34,092 bases of DNA, taken from contig NZ_JARXRM010000012.1 in the NCBI RefSeq assembly GCF_029887875.1, positions 1 to 34,092 of the forward strand, given 5' to 3'. This DNA is from Luteimonas endophytica. GTDB lineage: Bacteria; Pseudomonadota; Gammaproteobacteria; Xanthomonadales; Xanthomonadaceae. A model generated the notes under the pieces. The model was not told where the DNA came from and searched no databases. It saw only the letters and a list, made by a program, of their open reading frames with translations. The position numbers and the translations under genes are program-made. Position 1 is the first letter of the stretch. The number at the start of each line of letters is the position of its first letter. Below, in pieces: positions 14,240 through 22,643 of the stretch.

Positions 14240-15303
14240 GCGGCGCGGCTCCGCGTCGGGCATTCGGCGATCTCGGCGTGCACGGTGCCGGCACGGTCGT
14301 GCCCGGCCGTGTCCACCCCCACCGGCATCGGCCGCAGCCCCAGGCGCGCGAACAGCGCCAGGTCGCGTTCGGTGTCCGGGTTGCCGGTGGTCAGCAGCTT
14401 CTCGCCGTAGAAGATCGAGTTGGCGCCCGCCAGGAAGCACAGCGCCTGCAGCTCGTCGCTCATTTCCTCGCGCCCCGCCGACAGCCGCACCATCGATCTG
14501 GGCATCAGGATGCGCGCCACCGCGATGGTGCGCACGAACTCGAACGGATCCAGCTCGGCGACGGCGTCCCGTTCCGCCAGCGGCGTGCCCTCGACCTGCA
14601 CCAGGCGGTTCACCGGCACCGAGTCGGGATGCGCCGGCAGCGTCGCCAGCATCCACAACAGGCCGGCGCGCTGGCGCCGGGTCTCGCCCATGCCGACGAT
14701 GCCGCCGCAGCAGGTCTTCATGCCGGCATCGCGCACGTGCGCCAGCGTGTCCAGGCGGTCCTGCATCCCGCGGGTGTGGATGATCGCGCCGTAGTACTCG
14801 GGGTCGGTGTCGATGTTGTGGTTGTAGTAGTCCAGGCCGGCCTCCTTCAGCGCCGCCGCCTGGCGGCCGCTGAGCATGCCCAGGGTGGCGCAGGTCTCCA
14901 GCCCCAGCGCCTTCACCTCGCGGATCATCGCCGCGACCTTGGGAATGTCGCGGTCCTTCGGCGAACGCCAGGCCGCGCCCATGCAGAAGCGCGAGGCGCC
15001 CGCGGCCTTGGCCTGGCGCGCCTTCTCCAGCACCGCCTCGGTGCTCATCAGCTTGCTGGCCTCCACCCCGGTCTGGTAGCGCTGCGCCTGCGGGCAGTAG
15101 GCGCAGTCCTCGGGACAGCCGCCGGTCTTCACCGACAGCAGGGTGCTCACCTGCACCTCGGCCGGGTCGAAGTGCCGCCGGTGCACCGCCGCCGCGCGGT
15201 GCAGCAGCTCGGGGAACGACAGCGCGAACAGGGCCTCGACCTCGGCGCGGCTCCAGTCGTGGCGCGGCGCGGCGGCGGGGTCGGCGGGGATGACAGCGGG
15301 CAT
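14236..15303 (-). CDS. bioB: Biotin synthase BioB
   Basis: Radical-SAM enzyme that inserts sulfur into dethiobiotin. 355 residues from the ATG at 15303. The radical-SAM cluster motif is [12 protein letters not shown] with C63, C67 and C70. [30 protein letters not shown] and RLSAGREEM are further conserved BioB segments that bind SAM and the second cluster (the Arg in RLSAGRE is a 2Fe-2S ligand). It is the first gene of the six-gene operon bioB, membrane protein, bioF, ACT, bioH, bioC. It is divergent from comF across 49 bp, which must contain both promoters. The ribosome site is weak (GGAA about 8 nt before the ATG). In-frame codons further upstream run into the comF leader and are disregarded. 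Confidence 0.97.
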   Translation of the reverse strand: MPAVIPADPAAAPRHDWSRAEVEALFALSFPELLHRAAAVHRRHFDPAEVQVSTLLSVKTGGCPEDCAYCPQAQRYQTGVEASKLMSTEAVLEKARQAKAAGASRFCMGAAWRSPKDRDIPKVAAMIREVKALGLETCATLGMLSGRQAAALKEAGLDYYNHNIDTDPEYYGAIIHTRGMQDRLDTLAHVRDAGMKTCCGGIVGMGETRRQRAGLLWMLATLPAHPDSVPVNRLVQVEGTPLAERDAVAELDPFEFVRTIAVARILMPRSMVRLSAGREEMSDELQALCFLAGANSIFYGEKLLTTGNPDTERDLALFARLGLRPMPVGVDTAGHDRAGTVHAEIAECPTRSRAA

Positions 15304-15352
15304 GGGAGGTTTCCGACAGACGCGATGGAGCGGATGCGGCAGTCTGGAAAGC

Positions 15353-16303
15353 ATGCCGATGGCTGTCAACCTGAACAAGGGCCGCCAGGTTGACGGCTGG
15401 CTGGCGCGGCTGGGCAGCGCGCTGTGCCCGCCGCGCTGCCCGCTGTGCCGCGAACCCGGCCGCGAGCGCGACGGGCTATGCCCGGCCTGCGCCGCCGGCC
15501 TTCCCTGGAACCGGCACGCCTGCGTCCGCTGCGCGGTGCCGCTGCCGCAGCCCGGACCGGCCGAGGCCGGGACGGCCGACCCGGTCGGAGGCGGCCGCGA
15601 TCCGGCCGATCCCCTGCAGCCCCCTGCCGTGCCGGTCTCGGCCGGCCCGGCCGGCGGCGCCTCCCAGCCCCTCGCTTCGCCGCTGCCGCGGCCCGGCCCA
15701 ATCCGTGCCGGTCCGGAGGACGGCCTGCGCCCGGTCCGCCCACTGAACCTGCGACGGCCCGCCCCGGTCAGGCCTGGTCCGCTCTGCGGTGCCTGCCTGG
15801 CGCGGCCGCCCCCACTGGCCGAGGCCCATGCCGCCTTCGTCTACGGGTTTCCGCTCGACCGGCTGCTGCCGCGCTTCAAGTTCCACCAGGACCTGGCCGC
15901 GGGCCGCCTGCTGGCCGGCTGGATGGCGGACGCCCTGGCGGCCGCCCCGCGCCCCGATGCGCTGCTGGCCCTGCCGCTCCACCGCGCGCGTCTGCGCAGC
16001 CGCGGCTACGACCAGGCGCTGGAACTGGCGCGGCCGCTGGCGCGCGCTTTCGCCCTGCCGCTGCTGCACGGGGCGCTGCGCCGCCAGCGCGCCACCGCGC
16101 CGCAGTCGCGGCTGGATGCGGCGGCGCGCCGCCGCAACCTGCGCGGCGCCTTCGTGGTCCCGCCGGGCGCGCCGCTGCCCGCGCACGTCGCCCTGGTCGA
16201 CGACGTCATGACCACCGGCGCCACCCTGCATGCCGCCGCCAACGCTCTGCGCCGCGCCGGCGTCGCCCGGGTCGACGCCTGGGTCTGCGCCCGGGTGCCG
16301 TGA
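15353..16303 (+). CDS. comF: ComF family phosphoribosyltransferase-like protein with internal insertion
   Basis: ComF/GntX-type protein of 316 residues, linked in other bacteria to DNA uptake or use of extracellular DNA. N-terminal zinc-ribbon cysteines are CPPRCPLC (residues 25-32), CPAC (43-46) and CVRC (57-60). The last pair, CGAC (145-148), comes only after a Pro/Gly/Ala-rich insertion of about 80 residues (64-143), whereas family members have a short loop there. Then follows the usual [19 protein letters not shown] region. The phosphoribosyltransferase domain ends with the PRPP-binding motif [11 protein letters not shown] (281-291). The ATG at 15353 has GGA 4 nt upstream; a second ATG two codons later is possible. 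It is divergent from bioB and convergent with the next gene across the repeat pair E/F. Confidence 0.88.
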   Translation: MPMAVNLNKGRQVDGWLARLGSALCPPRCPLCREPGRERDGLCPACAAGLPWNRHACVRCAVPLPQPGPAEAGTADPVGGGRDPADPLQPPAVPVSAGPAGGASQPLASPLPRPGPIRAGPEDGLRPVRPLNLRRPAPVRPGPLCGACLARPPPLAEAHAAFVYGFPLDRLLPRFKFHQDLAAGRLLAGWMADALAAAPRPDALLALPLHRARLRSRGYDQALELARPLARAFALPLLHGALRRQRATAPQSRLDAAARRRNLRGAFVVPPGAPLPAHVALVDDVMTTGATLHAAANALRRAGVARVDAWVCARVP

Positions 16304-16330
16304 CCGCGCCAACGCGCGCATCGACGTTTC

Positions 16331-16360
16331 GTAGGAGCGTGCCATGCACGCGAAGGCCGG
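16331..16360 (+). repeat. GTAG-family palindromic repeat, copy E
   Basis: GTAGGAGCGTGC-CAT-GCACGCGAAGGCCGG, with similarity to copies B and D continuing to CCCCGGAATCACCG (16374-16387). Confidence 0.88.
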
Positions 16361-16408
16361 CGCCGGCACCAATCCCCGGAATCACCGTCCACCCAGGCGG
16401 AGCCGCCC

Positions 16409-16438
16409 ACGGCCTTCGCGGCGATGGGCCACTCCTAC
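16409..16438 (-). repeat. GTAG-family palindromic repeat, copy F
   Basis: Minus-strand GTAGGAGTGGCC-CAT-CGCCGCGAAGGCCG. With copy E it forms a tail-to-tail pair (heads outward) that could fold into one long hairpin in the 160-bp gap between convergent genes. Confidence 0.85.
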
Positions 16439-16463
16439 GCGGCTTGAGTCCGGCCGCCGCCGA

Positions 16464-17489
16464 TCAGCCGCCGCGCGGCGGCTCCCAGCCCGCCGGCGGC
16501 TGCAGCGGGATCCCGGCTTCGGTGAGCAACCGCTCGACCAGCGCCGGCTCATCGACGATCGCCGGGTCGTCCAGCAGCCGGGCGAGGTCGTCCAGGCCGC
16601 CGGCGGCCGCGGCTGCGCTCAGCCGGCCCCATTCGACCATCTGCCAATCGAAGCGGCGCCGGGCCGCGCGTGCCGCGCGCTGCGCTTCGGCGTCGCCGGC
16701 CACGGTCTCGGCCAAGCCCAGTCCCACCAACCGCAGCAGCATCGTGTCCGCACCCACCATCAGGGCGGCTGCGCTGCGGCAGTCCGCGGCATGGCCGGAC
16801 GCAGAGTCCGCCGCGAACGCTTCGCGGCAGGTCTGCAGCAGCGGTTGCAGCGCGGGCACCGCCACTGCCGCCAACAGGCTCATCCCCTGCAATGCCGCAA
16901 GGCCCTCCAGGGTCGAGGGCGAATCCGCGCGGCCGACCAGCAGCGCCGCCTGCTCCGGCGTTGGCGGATGCCTGCCCAGTGCGTCGACGGTCGCGCGCAG
17001 CTGCCCGTAGAGGTGGCTGTCGACGCGGGTCGCACTGCGCGCCGCCTCCAGCACCTCGTCCACGCTGGCATCGTGGTCCGCCAGCCAGGGCGCGAGATTG
17101 CCCGGTTCCAGTTGGCGCCAGCGGTCGAGGGCGCGCTCGCGCACCGCCTCGTCGGCGGTCGCGCCGGCCAGGACCAGGGTGAGCGCCACGACATCGGTGC
17201 CGGCGCGGGCGAACGCCGTCTCGCGCCAGGCTTCGGCCTGCGGGTCCGCCCCCGCGGGGTCGCCGTCGGCCGGCTCCCGGACGACCTGCCGCAGCAGCGC
17301 GGCCAGGGCCAGGTCCCGCGGCCCGCCATCGGCGGCCAGCCGCCCGGGCAGTCCCTGCACCCAGGCGCGGTGAGCGGCACCGGCCGCCTCGTCCTGGGCG
17401 GGCATAGGACCGGCCATGGCCAGCAGCAGGACCGCGGCCAGCCACCTTGTCGCCGCGTTGCGCGGGCGTCGCTCAGTAACCGGCTGCAT
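16464..17489 (-). CDS. Exported hypothetical protein, helical repeat-like
   Basis: A 341-residue protein with a Sec-type signal: basic start (MQPVTERRPRNAATRW), hydrophobic core LAAVLLLAMAG and likely cleavage after PMPAQ. The mature part is a long run of Ala-rich helices (for example RALDRWRQLEPGNLAPWLAD, AALLRQVVREPADGD), reminiscent of TPR or similar solenoid repeats but without a regular consensus. Its two cysteines (CREAFAADSASGHAADC) could form a disulfide. The ATG at 17489 lies inside the 3' end of the gamma-glutamyltransferase gene (17-nt overlap), so the two are probably translated together; a longer open frame upstream is a shadow. Function unknown. Confidence 0.8.
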   Translation of the reverse strand: MQPVTERRPRNAATRWLAAVLLLAMAGPMPAQDEAAGAAHRAWVQGLPGRLAADGGPRDLALAALLRQVVREPADGDPAGADPQAEAWRETAFARAGTDVVALTLVLAGATADEAVRERALDRWRQLEPGNLAPWLADHDASVDEVLEAARSATRVDSHLYGQLRATVDALGRHPPTPEQAALLVGRADSPSTLEGLAALQGMSLLAAVAVPALQPLLQTCREAFAADSASGHAADCRSAAALMVGADTMLLRLVGLGLAETVAGDAEAQRAARAARRRFDWQMVEWGRLSAAAAAGGLDDLARLLDDPAIVDEPALVERLLTEAGIPLQPPAGWEPPRGG

Positions 17490-19200
17490 GGCCGTCCTTG
17501 CGCGATTCGCTGGCGCCGATCCAGCCACCGTGGGGATTGGCCATGATCGCCTGGTAGCCGCCGTAGGGGCCGTGGGCGAAACGCACGCTGTGGCCCTTGC
17601 CCATCAGCGCGCGCACGGTCGCGTAGGAGAAGCCGCTTTCCAGGTCGACCTCGCCGCCGTCGCTCATCGCCACGGCCTGTCCGGCCGGGTCGGTGCTGCC
17701 GTCGTGCTGGATGCGCGGCGCATCGCCGGCCTCCTGCAGGTTCATGCCGAAGTCGATCAGGTTGAGCAGGATCTGCACGTGGCCCTGCGGCTGCATCGCC
17801 CCGCCCATCACCCCGTAGGACAGCCAAGGCTCGCCGTCCTTGGTCACGAACGCCGGGATGATGGTATGGAACGGGCGTTTGCCCGGCGCATAGCCGTTGG
17901 GATGGTCCTCGCGCAGCACGAACTGCTCGCCACGGTCCTGGAGGATGAAGCCCAGCCCCGGCGGCGCCATGCCGCTGCCCATGCCGCGGTAGTTGGACTG
18001 GATCAGCGAAACCATCATGCCGTCGGCATCGGCGGTGGTGAGATAGATGGTGTCCCCCTCGTCGAGCTGGCGCGGGGTGCCCGGCTGCGCCTCGCGCAGG
18101 GCGCGGTCCATCGAGATCAGCTTGCCGCGCTCGGCGGCGTACTCCTTGGAGATCAGCCGCGCCACCGGTGCCGGGTGGAAGTCCGGGTCGGCGTACCAGC
18201 GCGCGCGGTCGGCGAAGGCGAGCTTCTTGGCCTCGACGAACAGGTGCACGTGCTCCGGGCTGCCGAAGCCGTAGCCGGCCAGGTCGTGGGGTTCGAGCAG
18301 GTTGAGGATCTGCAGCGCGGCGATCCCCTGCCCGTTCGGCGGCAGCTCCCAGACGTCGTAGCCGCGATAATTGGTCGACACCGGTTCCACCCACTCGCCC
18401 CGGTGCGCGGCGAGGTCCTCATAGGACAGGAACCCGTCGTTGGCCTTGAAATAGGCGTCGATGGTGCGGGCGATGTCGCCCTTGTAGAAGGCATCGCGGC
18501 CGCCTTCGGCGATCGCCGACAGGGTGTTGGCGAGGTTGGGGTTGCGCCAGGTCTCGCCGGTGCGCGGCGCGCGGCCGTCGATGGTGAACTGCTCGGCGAA
18601 ACCGGGCCATTTCGACAGCAGCGGCACGCTGCGGTTCCAGTAGTGGGCGATGGTCTCGTGCACGGGGTGGCCCTCGCGTGCGTAGCGGATCGCCGGCGCC
18701 AGGTTGTCGGCCATCGGCCGCCGGCCGAAGCGCTCGTGCAGGGCGAACCAGGCGTCGACCGTGCCCGGCACGGTCACCGGCAGCGGGCCGTGCGGCGGCA
18801 CGTCCTCGAGACCGCGGCGCCGGAACTCGGCCAGGGTGAGCGAGCGCGGCGAGCGCCCGGAGCCGTTGTAGCCGTGCAGCCTGCGCGTGGCCGGATCCCA
18901 GACGATCGCGAACAGATCGCCACCGATGCCGTTGCCGGTCGGCTCCATCAGCCCCAGCGCGGCGTTGGCGGCGATCGCCGCGTCCATCGCCGAACCGCCG
19001 CCGCGCATCACCTCCAGCGCGATCTGGGTGGCCAGAGGATGCGAGGTGGCCGCCATGGCGTGCGGGGCGTAGACCTCGCTGCGGGTGGCGAACGGCTGGC
19101 CGGTGATGCGGTCGGCGGCCGACAGCGGCAGGGCGGCGGTGCAGCACAGCGCCAGCACGACGGCGGCGCGAAGGAGCAGGCGGGACGGCAGCGGGTTCAC
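17473..19200 (-). CDS. ggt: Gamma-glutamyltransferase, periplasmic
   Basis: Ntn-hydrolase that cleaves gamma-glutamyl bonds (glutathione and related peptides), normally self-processed into two subunits. 575 residues from a GTG start at 19200, which gives a clear Sec signal (LLLRAAVVLALCCTAALPLSAAD). Conserved segments include AMAATSHPLATQIALEVM, GGSAMDAAIAANAALG, EPTGNGIGGDLFAIV and ELPPNGQGIAALQ. The presumed nucleophile is Thr384 in EGDTIYLTTADADG, the likely autocleavage point. The absence of the TTHYS wording and the form SLIQSNYRGMGSG place it nearer the YwrD-type branch than E. coli GGT, so the preferred substrate may differ. It precedes and overlaps the exported unknown gene. It is divergent from lipase-like gene 1. 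Confidence 0.93.
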   Translation of the reverse strand: MNPLPSRLLLRAAVVLALCCTAALPLSAADRITGQPFATRSEVYAPHAMAATSHPLATQIALEVMRGGGSAMDAAIAANAALGLMEPTGNGIGGDLFAIVWDPATRRLHGYNGSGRSPRSLTLAEFRRRGLEDVPPHGPLPVTVPGTVDAWFALHERFGRRPMADNLAPAIRYAREGHPVHETIAHYWNRSVPLLSKWPGFAEQFTIDGRAPRTGETWRNPNLANTLSAIAEGGRDAFYKGDIARTIDAYFKANDGFLSYEDLAAHRGEWVEPVSTNYRGYDVWELPPNGQGIAALQILNLLEPHDLAGYGFGSPEHVHLFVEAKKLAFADRARWYADPDFHPAPVARLISKEYAAERGKLISMDRALREAQPGTPRQLDEGDTIYLTTADADGMMVSLIQSNYRGMGSGMAPPGLGFILQDRGEQFVLREDHPNGYAPGKRPFHTIIPAFVTKDGEPWLSYGVMGGAMQPQGHVQILLNLIDFGMNLQEAGDAPRIQHDGSTDPAGQAVAMSDGGEVDLESGFSYATVRALMGKGHSVRFAHGPYGGYQAIMANPHGGWIGASESRKDGHAAGY

Positions 19201-19255
19201 GGGGTTCTCGCGGGATGGAGACGGCCTACACGATACCGCGCCGGCCGCACGGCGC

Positions 19256-19301
19256 CTCGGGTCGCCCCTAGCTGGCCGCACGGGCGCTGCGGCGCTAGGG
19301 T
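19256..19301 (+). promoter_or_regulatory. Conserved upstream element of lipase-like gene 1
   Basis: CTCGGGTC-NN-CCCTAGCTGGC, then CTAGGGT 29 bp after the start of the first CCCTAG. The same elements stand in the same register upstream of the paralogous gene 2 (21111-21156). TAGGGT would be the -10 box (TAnnnT), about 29 bp before the ATG. Confidence 0.55.
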
Positions 19302-19329
19302 CGGCGGTATCCGCATGGAGGGGCGTGGC

Positions 19330-20259
19330 ATGAGCCTGAACATCGAGTCCTCGACGGTCGCCCAGCAGGCGCTGCGCGCCGGCCCGGCCGAGACCGGCGG
19401 CCCGCTGCAGCAGCCGCTGCCGCAGGTGCCGACCGGCAGCTATCGCCTCGAGCCCAGCTACCATCCGCAGCTGGCGGCGCTGTTCCCGCAGCAGCCCGCC
19501 AACGCCTCCTTCGATGCCCAGGTCCGCGGCCAGGCGCCGCAGGCGATCGACCTGCAGATGATGGAGCTGTCCGCCGCGGTCTACGACCCTTCGGTGCAGT
19601 CGGTCGGCGACTGGACGCGGCTGGACGACGCCCAGCTGCTGGCGGCGGGCATCGACCCGGCCTCGCTGGAGAACCCCGAGACCGGCTTCCGCGCCGGCAT
19701 CTACACCGATGGCGACGGCAACCACGTGCTGGCGTTCGCCGGCTCCAACGAGTTCCAGGACTGGACCGGCGCCAACCTCCGCCAGGGCCTGGGCTGGCAG
19801 GCCGAGCAGTACGACGAGGCCGTGCAGCTGGCACAGCTGGCCGACGCCGCGTTCGGCGACAGCCTCGCCATCACCGGCCACTCGCTGGGCGGCGGGCTCG
19901 CCGCCACCGCCTCGCTGGCCACCGGCAACGCCGCGGTGACCTTCAACGCCTCCGGCGTGCACGACGACACCATGCGCGACCTGGGCCTCGACCCCGACGC
20001 CGCCAAGGCGGACGCCGAGGCCGGCCAGATCCGCCGCTACAACGTCGAGGGCGAGGCCCTGACCAAGGCGCAGGAGGACATCTGGGTGGTCAACGGCATT
20101 CCCGATGCGCCCGGCCATGAGATCGTGCTGGACGATCCGGATCCGCTGACCGGCTGGAGCCGTTTCAACCCGATCGCGATCGTGCAGCACGCCGGCGAGC
20201 TGCATTCGCAGGATGCGGTGCTGGACGCCCTGCGCGGGCAGCGCCCCTGGGAGAGCTGA
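19330..20259 (+). CDS. Lipase-like alpha/beta hydrolase, putative antibacterial effector 1
   Basis: A 309-residue protein with a lipase class 3 type core: GIYTDGDGNHVLAFAGS, then the nucleophile elbow ITGHSLGGGLA with Ser185, and AVTFNASGV after it. By alignment with its paralog at 21195, His292 (LHSQDAVLDAL) is the likely catalytic histidine and Glu242 (YNVEGEALT) stands where the paralog has Asp. There is no Sec signal or membrane segment, although the next gene encodes an exported protein. This fits a phospholipase delivered to other cells by a contact-dependent system (type VI or type IV) and neutralised in the periplasm of the producer; no PAAR, VgrG or XVIPCD tag is visible, so the route is unknown. 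The start has GGAGGGG 6 nt upstream. An alternative is an intracellular lipase. Confidence 0.75.
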   Translation: MSLNIESSTVAQQALRAGPAETGGPLQQPLPQVPTGSYRLEPSYHPQLAALFPQQPANASFDAQVRGQAPQAIDLQMMELSAAVYDPSVQSVGDWTRLDDAQLLAAGIDPASLENPETGFRAGIYTDGDGNHVLAFAGSNEFQDWTGANLRQGLGWQAEQYDEAVQLAQLADAAFGDSLAITGHSLGGGLAATASLATGNAAVTFNASGVHDDTMRDLGLDPDAAKADAEAGQIRRYNVEGEALTKAQEDIWVVNGIPDAPGHEIVLDDPDPLTGWSRFNPIAIVQHAGELHSQDAVLDALRGQRPWES

Positions 20260-20301
20260 CCCCCACGGCGCGCTCCGGCCGGGGTGTGTGAGAATCGGCC
20301 G

Positions 20302-21033
20302 ATGCGCGCCGCATTGCTGACGATCCTGCTGATGCTGTCCGGCGCCGCCTGCAGCGGAGACGCCATGGACGCCAAGCACGCCTTTCCCGAAGACCCGGCC
20401 GCCGCGGCGCTGGCCGAGGCCGCCGCCGCCGGCGATGCCGCGCGCGTCGGCGAGCTGGTGCGGCAGGGCGCCGACCCCGACGCGAAGGGCGAGAGCGGGC
20501 TCAACCTGCTGCAGCTGGCGATGCTGGCGCAGAGCAAGACCGGCCTGCGCGCCCTGCTCGAGGCCGGCGCCGACCCCAACCGCCCGGGCCTGGGCGGCAG
20601 CACCGCGGTGCATGGCGCCGCCATTGCCGACGACCCCGAGTACCTGGAGATCGTGCTCGCCCACGGGGGCGATCCCGATGCCCGCCACGGCGAGACCCGG
20701 GCCACGCCGCTGGCCGGCGCCACCGGGCCGAGGACCGAGGCGCAGTTCCGGCGCCTGCTGGAGGCGGGCGCCGACCCCGATGCCGCCGACCGCACCGGCA
20801 ACACCCCGCTGCACCGCGCGGCGATGCTCAACGCCGGCAGCCAGGTGCTGGCCCTGCTCGAGGCGGGCGCCGACCCCGGCGCCAAGAACGCCCAGGACGC
20901 CACCTTCCAGGCGTATTTCTTCAAGACCCCGGGCGACCGCCTGACCGCCGAGGCGCGCGCCGGCCGCGATGCGGTGGTGGCGTGGCTGCGCGCACACGAA
21001 GTCCCCCTGGAGGCAGGCGCCGCCGCGCCGTAG
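20302..21033 (+). CDS. Exported ankyrin-repeat protein, putative immunity protein 1
   Basis: A 243-residue protein. The N-terminus MRAALLTILLMLSGAACSGD is an export signal with a lipoprotein-like cysteine (Cys18 region), so it should work in the periplasm. Residues about 40-205 are ankyrin repeats: LLEAGADPN, LEIVLAHGGDPDA, LLEAGADPDAADRTGNTPLH and ALLEAGADPGAKNAQDATFQ. A final helix (GRDAVVAWLRAHEV) caps the solenoid. It starts 42 nt after lipase-like gene 1 and is paralogous to 22754-23527, which follows lipase-like gene 2. This pairing suggests a cognate inhibitor, as ankyrin proteins can serve as immunity proteins. GAGAAT just before the ATG may allow separate, near-leaderless expression. 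The stop TAG lies in the head of repeat copy G. Confidence 0.8.
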   Translation: MRAALLTILLMLSGAACSGDAMDAKHAFPEDPAAAALAEAAAAGDAARVGELVRQGADPDAKGESGLNLLQLAMLAQSKTGLRALLEAGADPNRPGLGGSTAVHGAAIADDPEYLEIVLAHGGDPDARHGETRATPLAGATGPRTEAQFRRLLEAGADPDAADRTGNTPLHRAAMLNAGSQVLALLEAGADPGAKNAQDATFQAYFFKTPGDRLTAEARAGRDAVVAWLRAHEVPLEAGAAAP

Positions 21034-21058
21034 GCGCGCCATGCGCGTGAAGGCCGGC
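21030..21058 (+). repeat. GTAG-family palindromic repeat, copy G (overlaps a stop codon)
   Basis: GTAGGCGCGC-CAT-GCGCGTGAAGGCCGG. A slightly shortened copy, palindrome GCGCGC-CAT-GCGCGT. The TAG of its head is the stop codon of the ankyrin gene ending at 21033. Confidence 0.65.
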
Positions 21059-21110
21059 GCGGCCCCCACGTCCGCGATCGCCGCCAAGCGCCCGCGCGCA
21101 GGGCGGCGGA

Positions 21111-21156
21111 CTCGGGTCAGCCCTAGCTGGCGGCGGCGTCCGCGCTGTCCTAGCGT
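21111..21156 (+). promoter_or_regulatory. Conserved upstream element of lipase-like gene 2
   Basis: CTCGGGTC-NN-CCCTAGCTGGC, then CTAGCGT 29 bp after the start of CCCTAG: same order and spacing as at 19256-19301, while the bases between have diverged. TAGCGT would be the -10 box, about 38 bp before the ATG. Confidence 0.55.
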
Positions 21157-21194
21157 GGGCAGCGACACGGGTGATGCCCGACCGGAGCAGGGAC

Positions 21195-22643
21195 ATGTCC
21201 GTCCAGTTCGACAACGCGGTTTCCCTGGCGCAGCAGCACAACCTGCCGCCGCCGCCCGACCCCCAGACCAATCCCGCCGGCTACAACCAGTGGCTGCAGG
21301 AAGCGGCACCGTACGTCGCCGAGCCGGCCTACCACCCGCAGTTCGGCAGCCTGATGGCGGCCAATGGCGACACCTCGCCGGTGCCCGCCGGTTCGTTCGC
21401 CGAGCAGGCGCGCGGCCAGGACCCGCAGGCGGTCCTCGACATGGACCTCGCGCTGCTCTCCCAGGACGTCTACAACACCGAGGGCGCGACCGCGATCGGC
21501 GCCGGCAGCTGGAGCCGGGTCGAGGATCTGCCGCCCGGGATCTCCACGCCGCTGTCCAGCGACGCCAGCGGGTTCCAGGCCGGCATCTATACCGACGGCA
21601 ACGGCCGCTACGTGCTCGCCTTCGCCGGCACCGACCCGAAGAGCGGCAGCGACTGGCTGACCAACGCCGGCCAGGGCCTGGGCTTCGATACCGCCCAGTA
21701 CCGCGACGCCATGGCGCTGGCCCAGGAGGCGCGCGCCGAATGGGGCGACCAGTTGGTGATCACCGGCCATTCGCTCGGCGGCGGGCTGGCCTCGGCCGCC
21801 TCCCTGGCCACCGGCAACCCGGCGGTGACCTTCAACGCCGCCGGGCTCAGCGACCAGTCCCTGCGCAGCCTCGGCTTCACCCCGAACGGCGCGCGCGAAG
21901 TGGCCGCCGACGGCCAGGTGCGGCGCTACAACGTCGAAAACGACATCCTGACCGGCGTGCAGCAAAACGGCATGCCGCTGCCGGACGCGGTGGGCCACGA
22001 GCTGCGCCTGGACAACACCAACTTCATCAAGGATCCGATCCGCGCCCACCTGATGCCGGCGGTCCTCAGCGGCCTGGAACGCGGCAACGTGACGCCGGTG
22101 GAGACTTCGCCGCTGGACAGCGCCATCGAACGCCCCGGTGAGGCGGTGCTCGACCTCGCCGGCAACGCGATCCGCGAGGGCGGCGGACTGGTGGTGGACA
22201 CCGCGCGCGACGGCATCGACCTTGGTCGCGACCTGCTCGACTCCGGCCGCGACCTGGCCAACGGCCGTCCCATCGACGCCGTGGTCGGCGCCACCGGCGA
22301 CGTGGCCGAGTTCGCCCTGCAGGGCACCGGCAACGTCCTCAACCGCGGGCTCGCCCTGACCGGCGACGCGGTCAACGCCACCGGCAACCTCGCCGGCGGC
22401 CTGGTCCGCGATCTCGGCGATGCGGTCGGCCTGTCCGGCGTCGGCGATACCGTCGGCGGCTGGATCGAGGGCGGCACGCAGTGGCTGGGCGATGGTCTCG
22501 ACACGGTCGGCGGCCTGGTCGAACGCGGCCTCGACTGGGCCGGCGACAAGGTCAGCAGCGGCCTGAACACCGCCGGCGAATGGGCCCAGGACCGCTGGAA
22601 CGATGTCAAGGACAGCAACTGGAATCCGGGCAACTGGTTCTGA
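21195..22643 (+). CDS. Lipase-like alpha/beta hydrolase with C-terminal amphipathic domain, putative effector 2
   Basis: A 482-residue paralog of the protein at 19330. The hydrolase core spans about residues 40-300: GIYTDGNGRYVLAFAGTDP, nucleophile elbow ITGHSLGGGLA with Ser193, likely acid Asp250 (YNVENDILT) and likely His285 (IRAHLMPAVL). Residues about 305-482 are an extra domain absent from paralog 1. It consists of Gly-rich amphipathic helices in a loose repeat (GLVRDLGDAVGLSGVGDTV, GGWIEGGTQWLGDGLDTVGG, GLVERGLDWAGDKV), ending in NWNPGNWF. Such a tail could bind or insert into membranes. There is no Sec signal. The ATG at 21195 has GGAG and AGGG upstream; earlier GTG/ATG codons are less likely. 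It is followed by its own ankyrin partner. Confidence 0.78.
   Translation: MSVQFDNAVSLAQQHNLPPPPDPQTNPAGYNQWLQEAAPYVAEPAYHPQFGSLMAANGDTSPVPAGSFAEQARGQDPQAVLDMDLALLSQDVYNTEGATAIGAGSWSRVEDLPPGISTPLSSDASGFQAGIYTDGNGRYVLAFAGTDPKSGSDWLTNAGQGLGFDTAQYRDAMALAQEARAEWGDQLVITGHSLGGGLASAASLATGNPAVTFNAAGLSDQSLRSLGFTPNGAREVAADGQVRRYNVENDILTGVQQNGMPLPDAVGHELRLDNTNFIKDPIRAHLMPAVLSGLERGNVTPVETSPLDSAIERPGEAVLDLAGNAIREGGGLVVDTARDGIDLGRDLLDSGRDLANGRPIDAVVGATGDVAEFALQGTGNVLNRGLALTGDAVNATGNLAGGLVRDLGDAVGLSGVGDTVGGWIEGGTQWLGDGLDTVGGLVERGLDWAGDKVSSGLNTAGEWAQDRWNDVKDSNWNPGNWF

Noticed and set aside
19330..22643. Xanthomonas-type T4SS secretion tag (XVIPCD) on the lipase-like proteins
   Set aside because: Neither C-terminus shows the conserved blocks of that domain; the tail of protein 2 is a Gly-rich amphipathic repeat instead.
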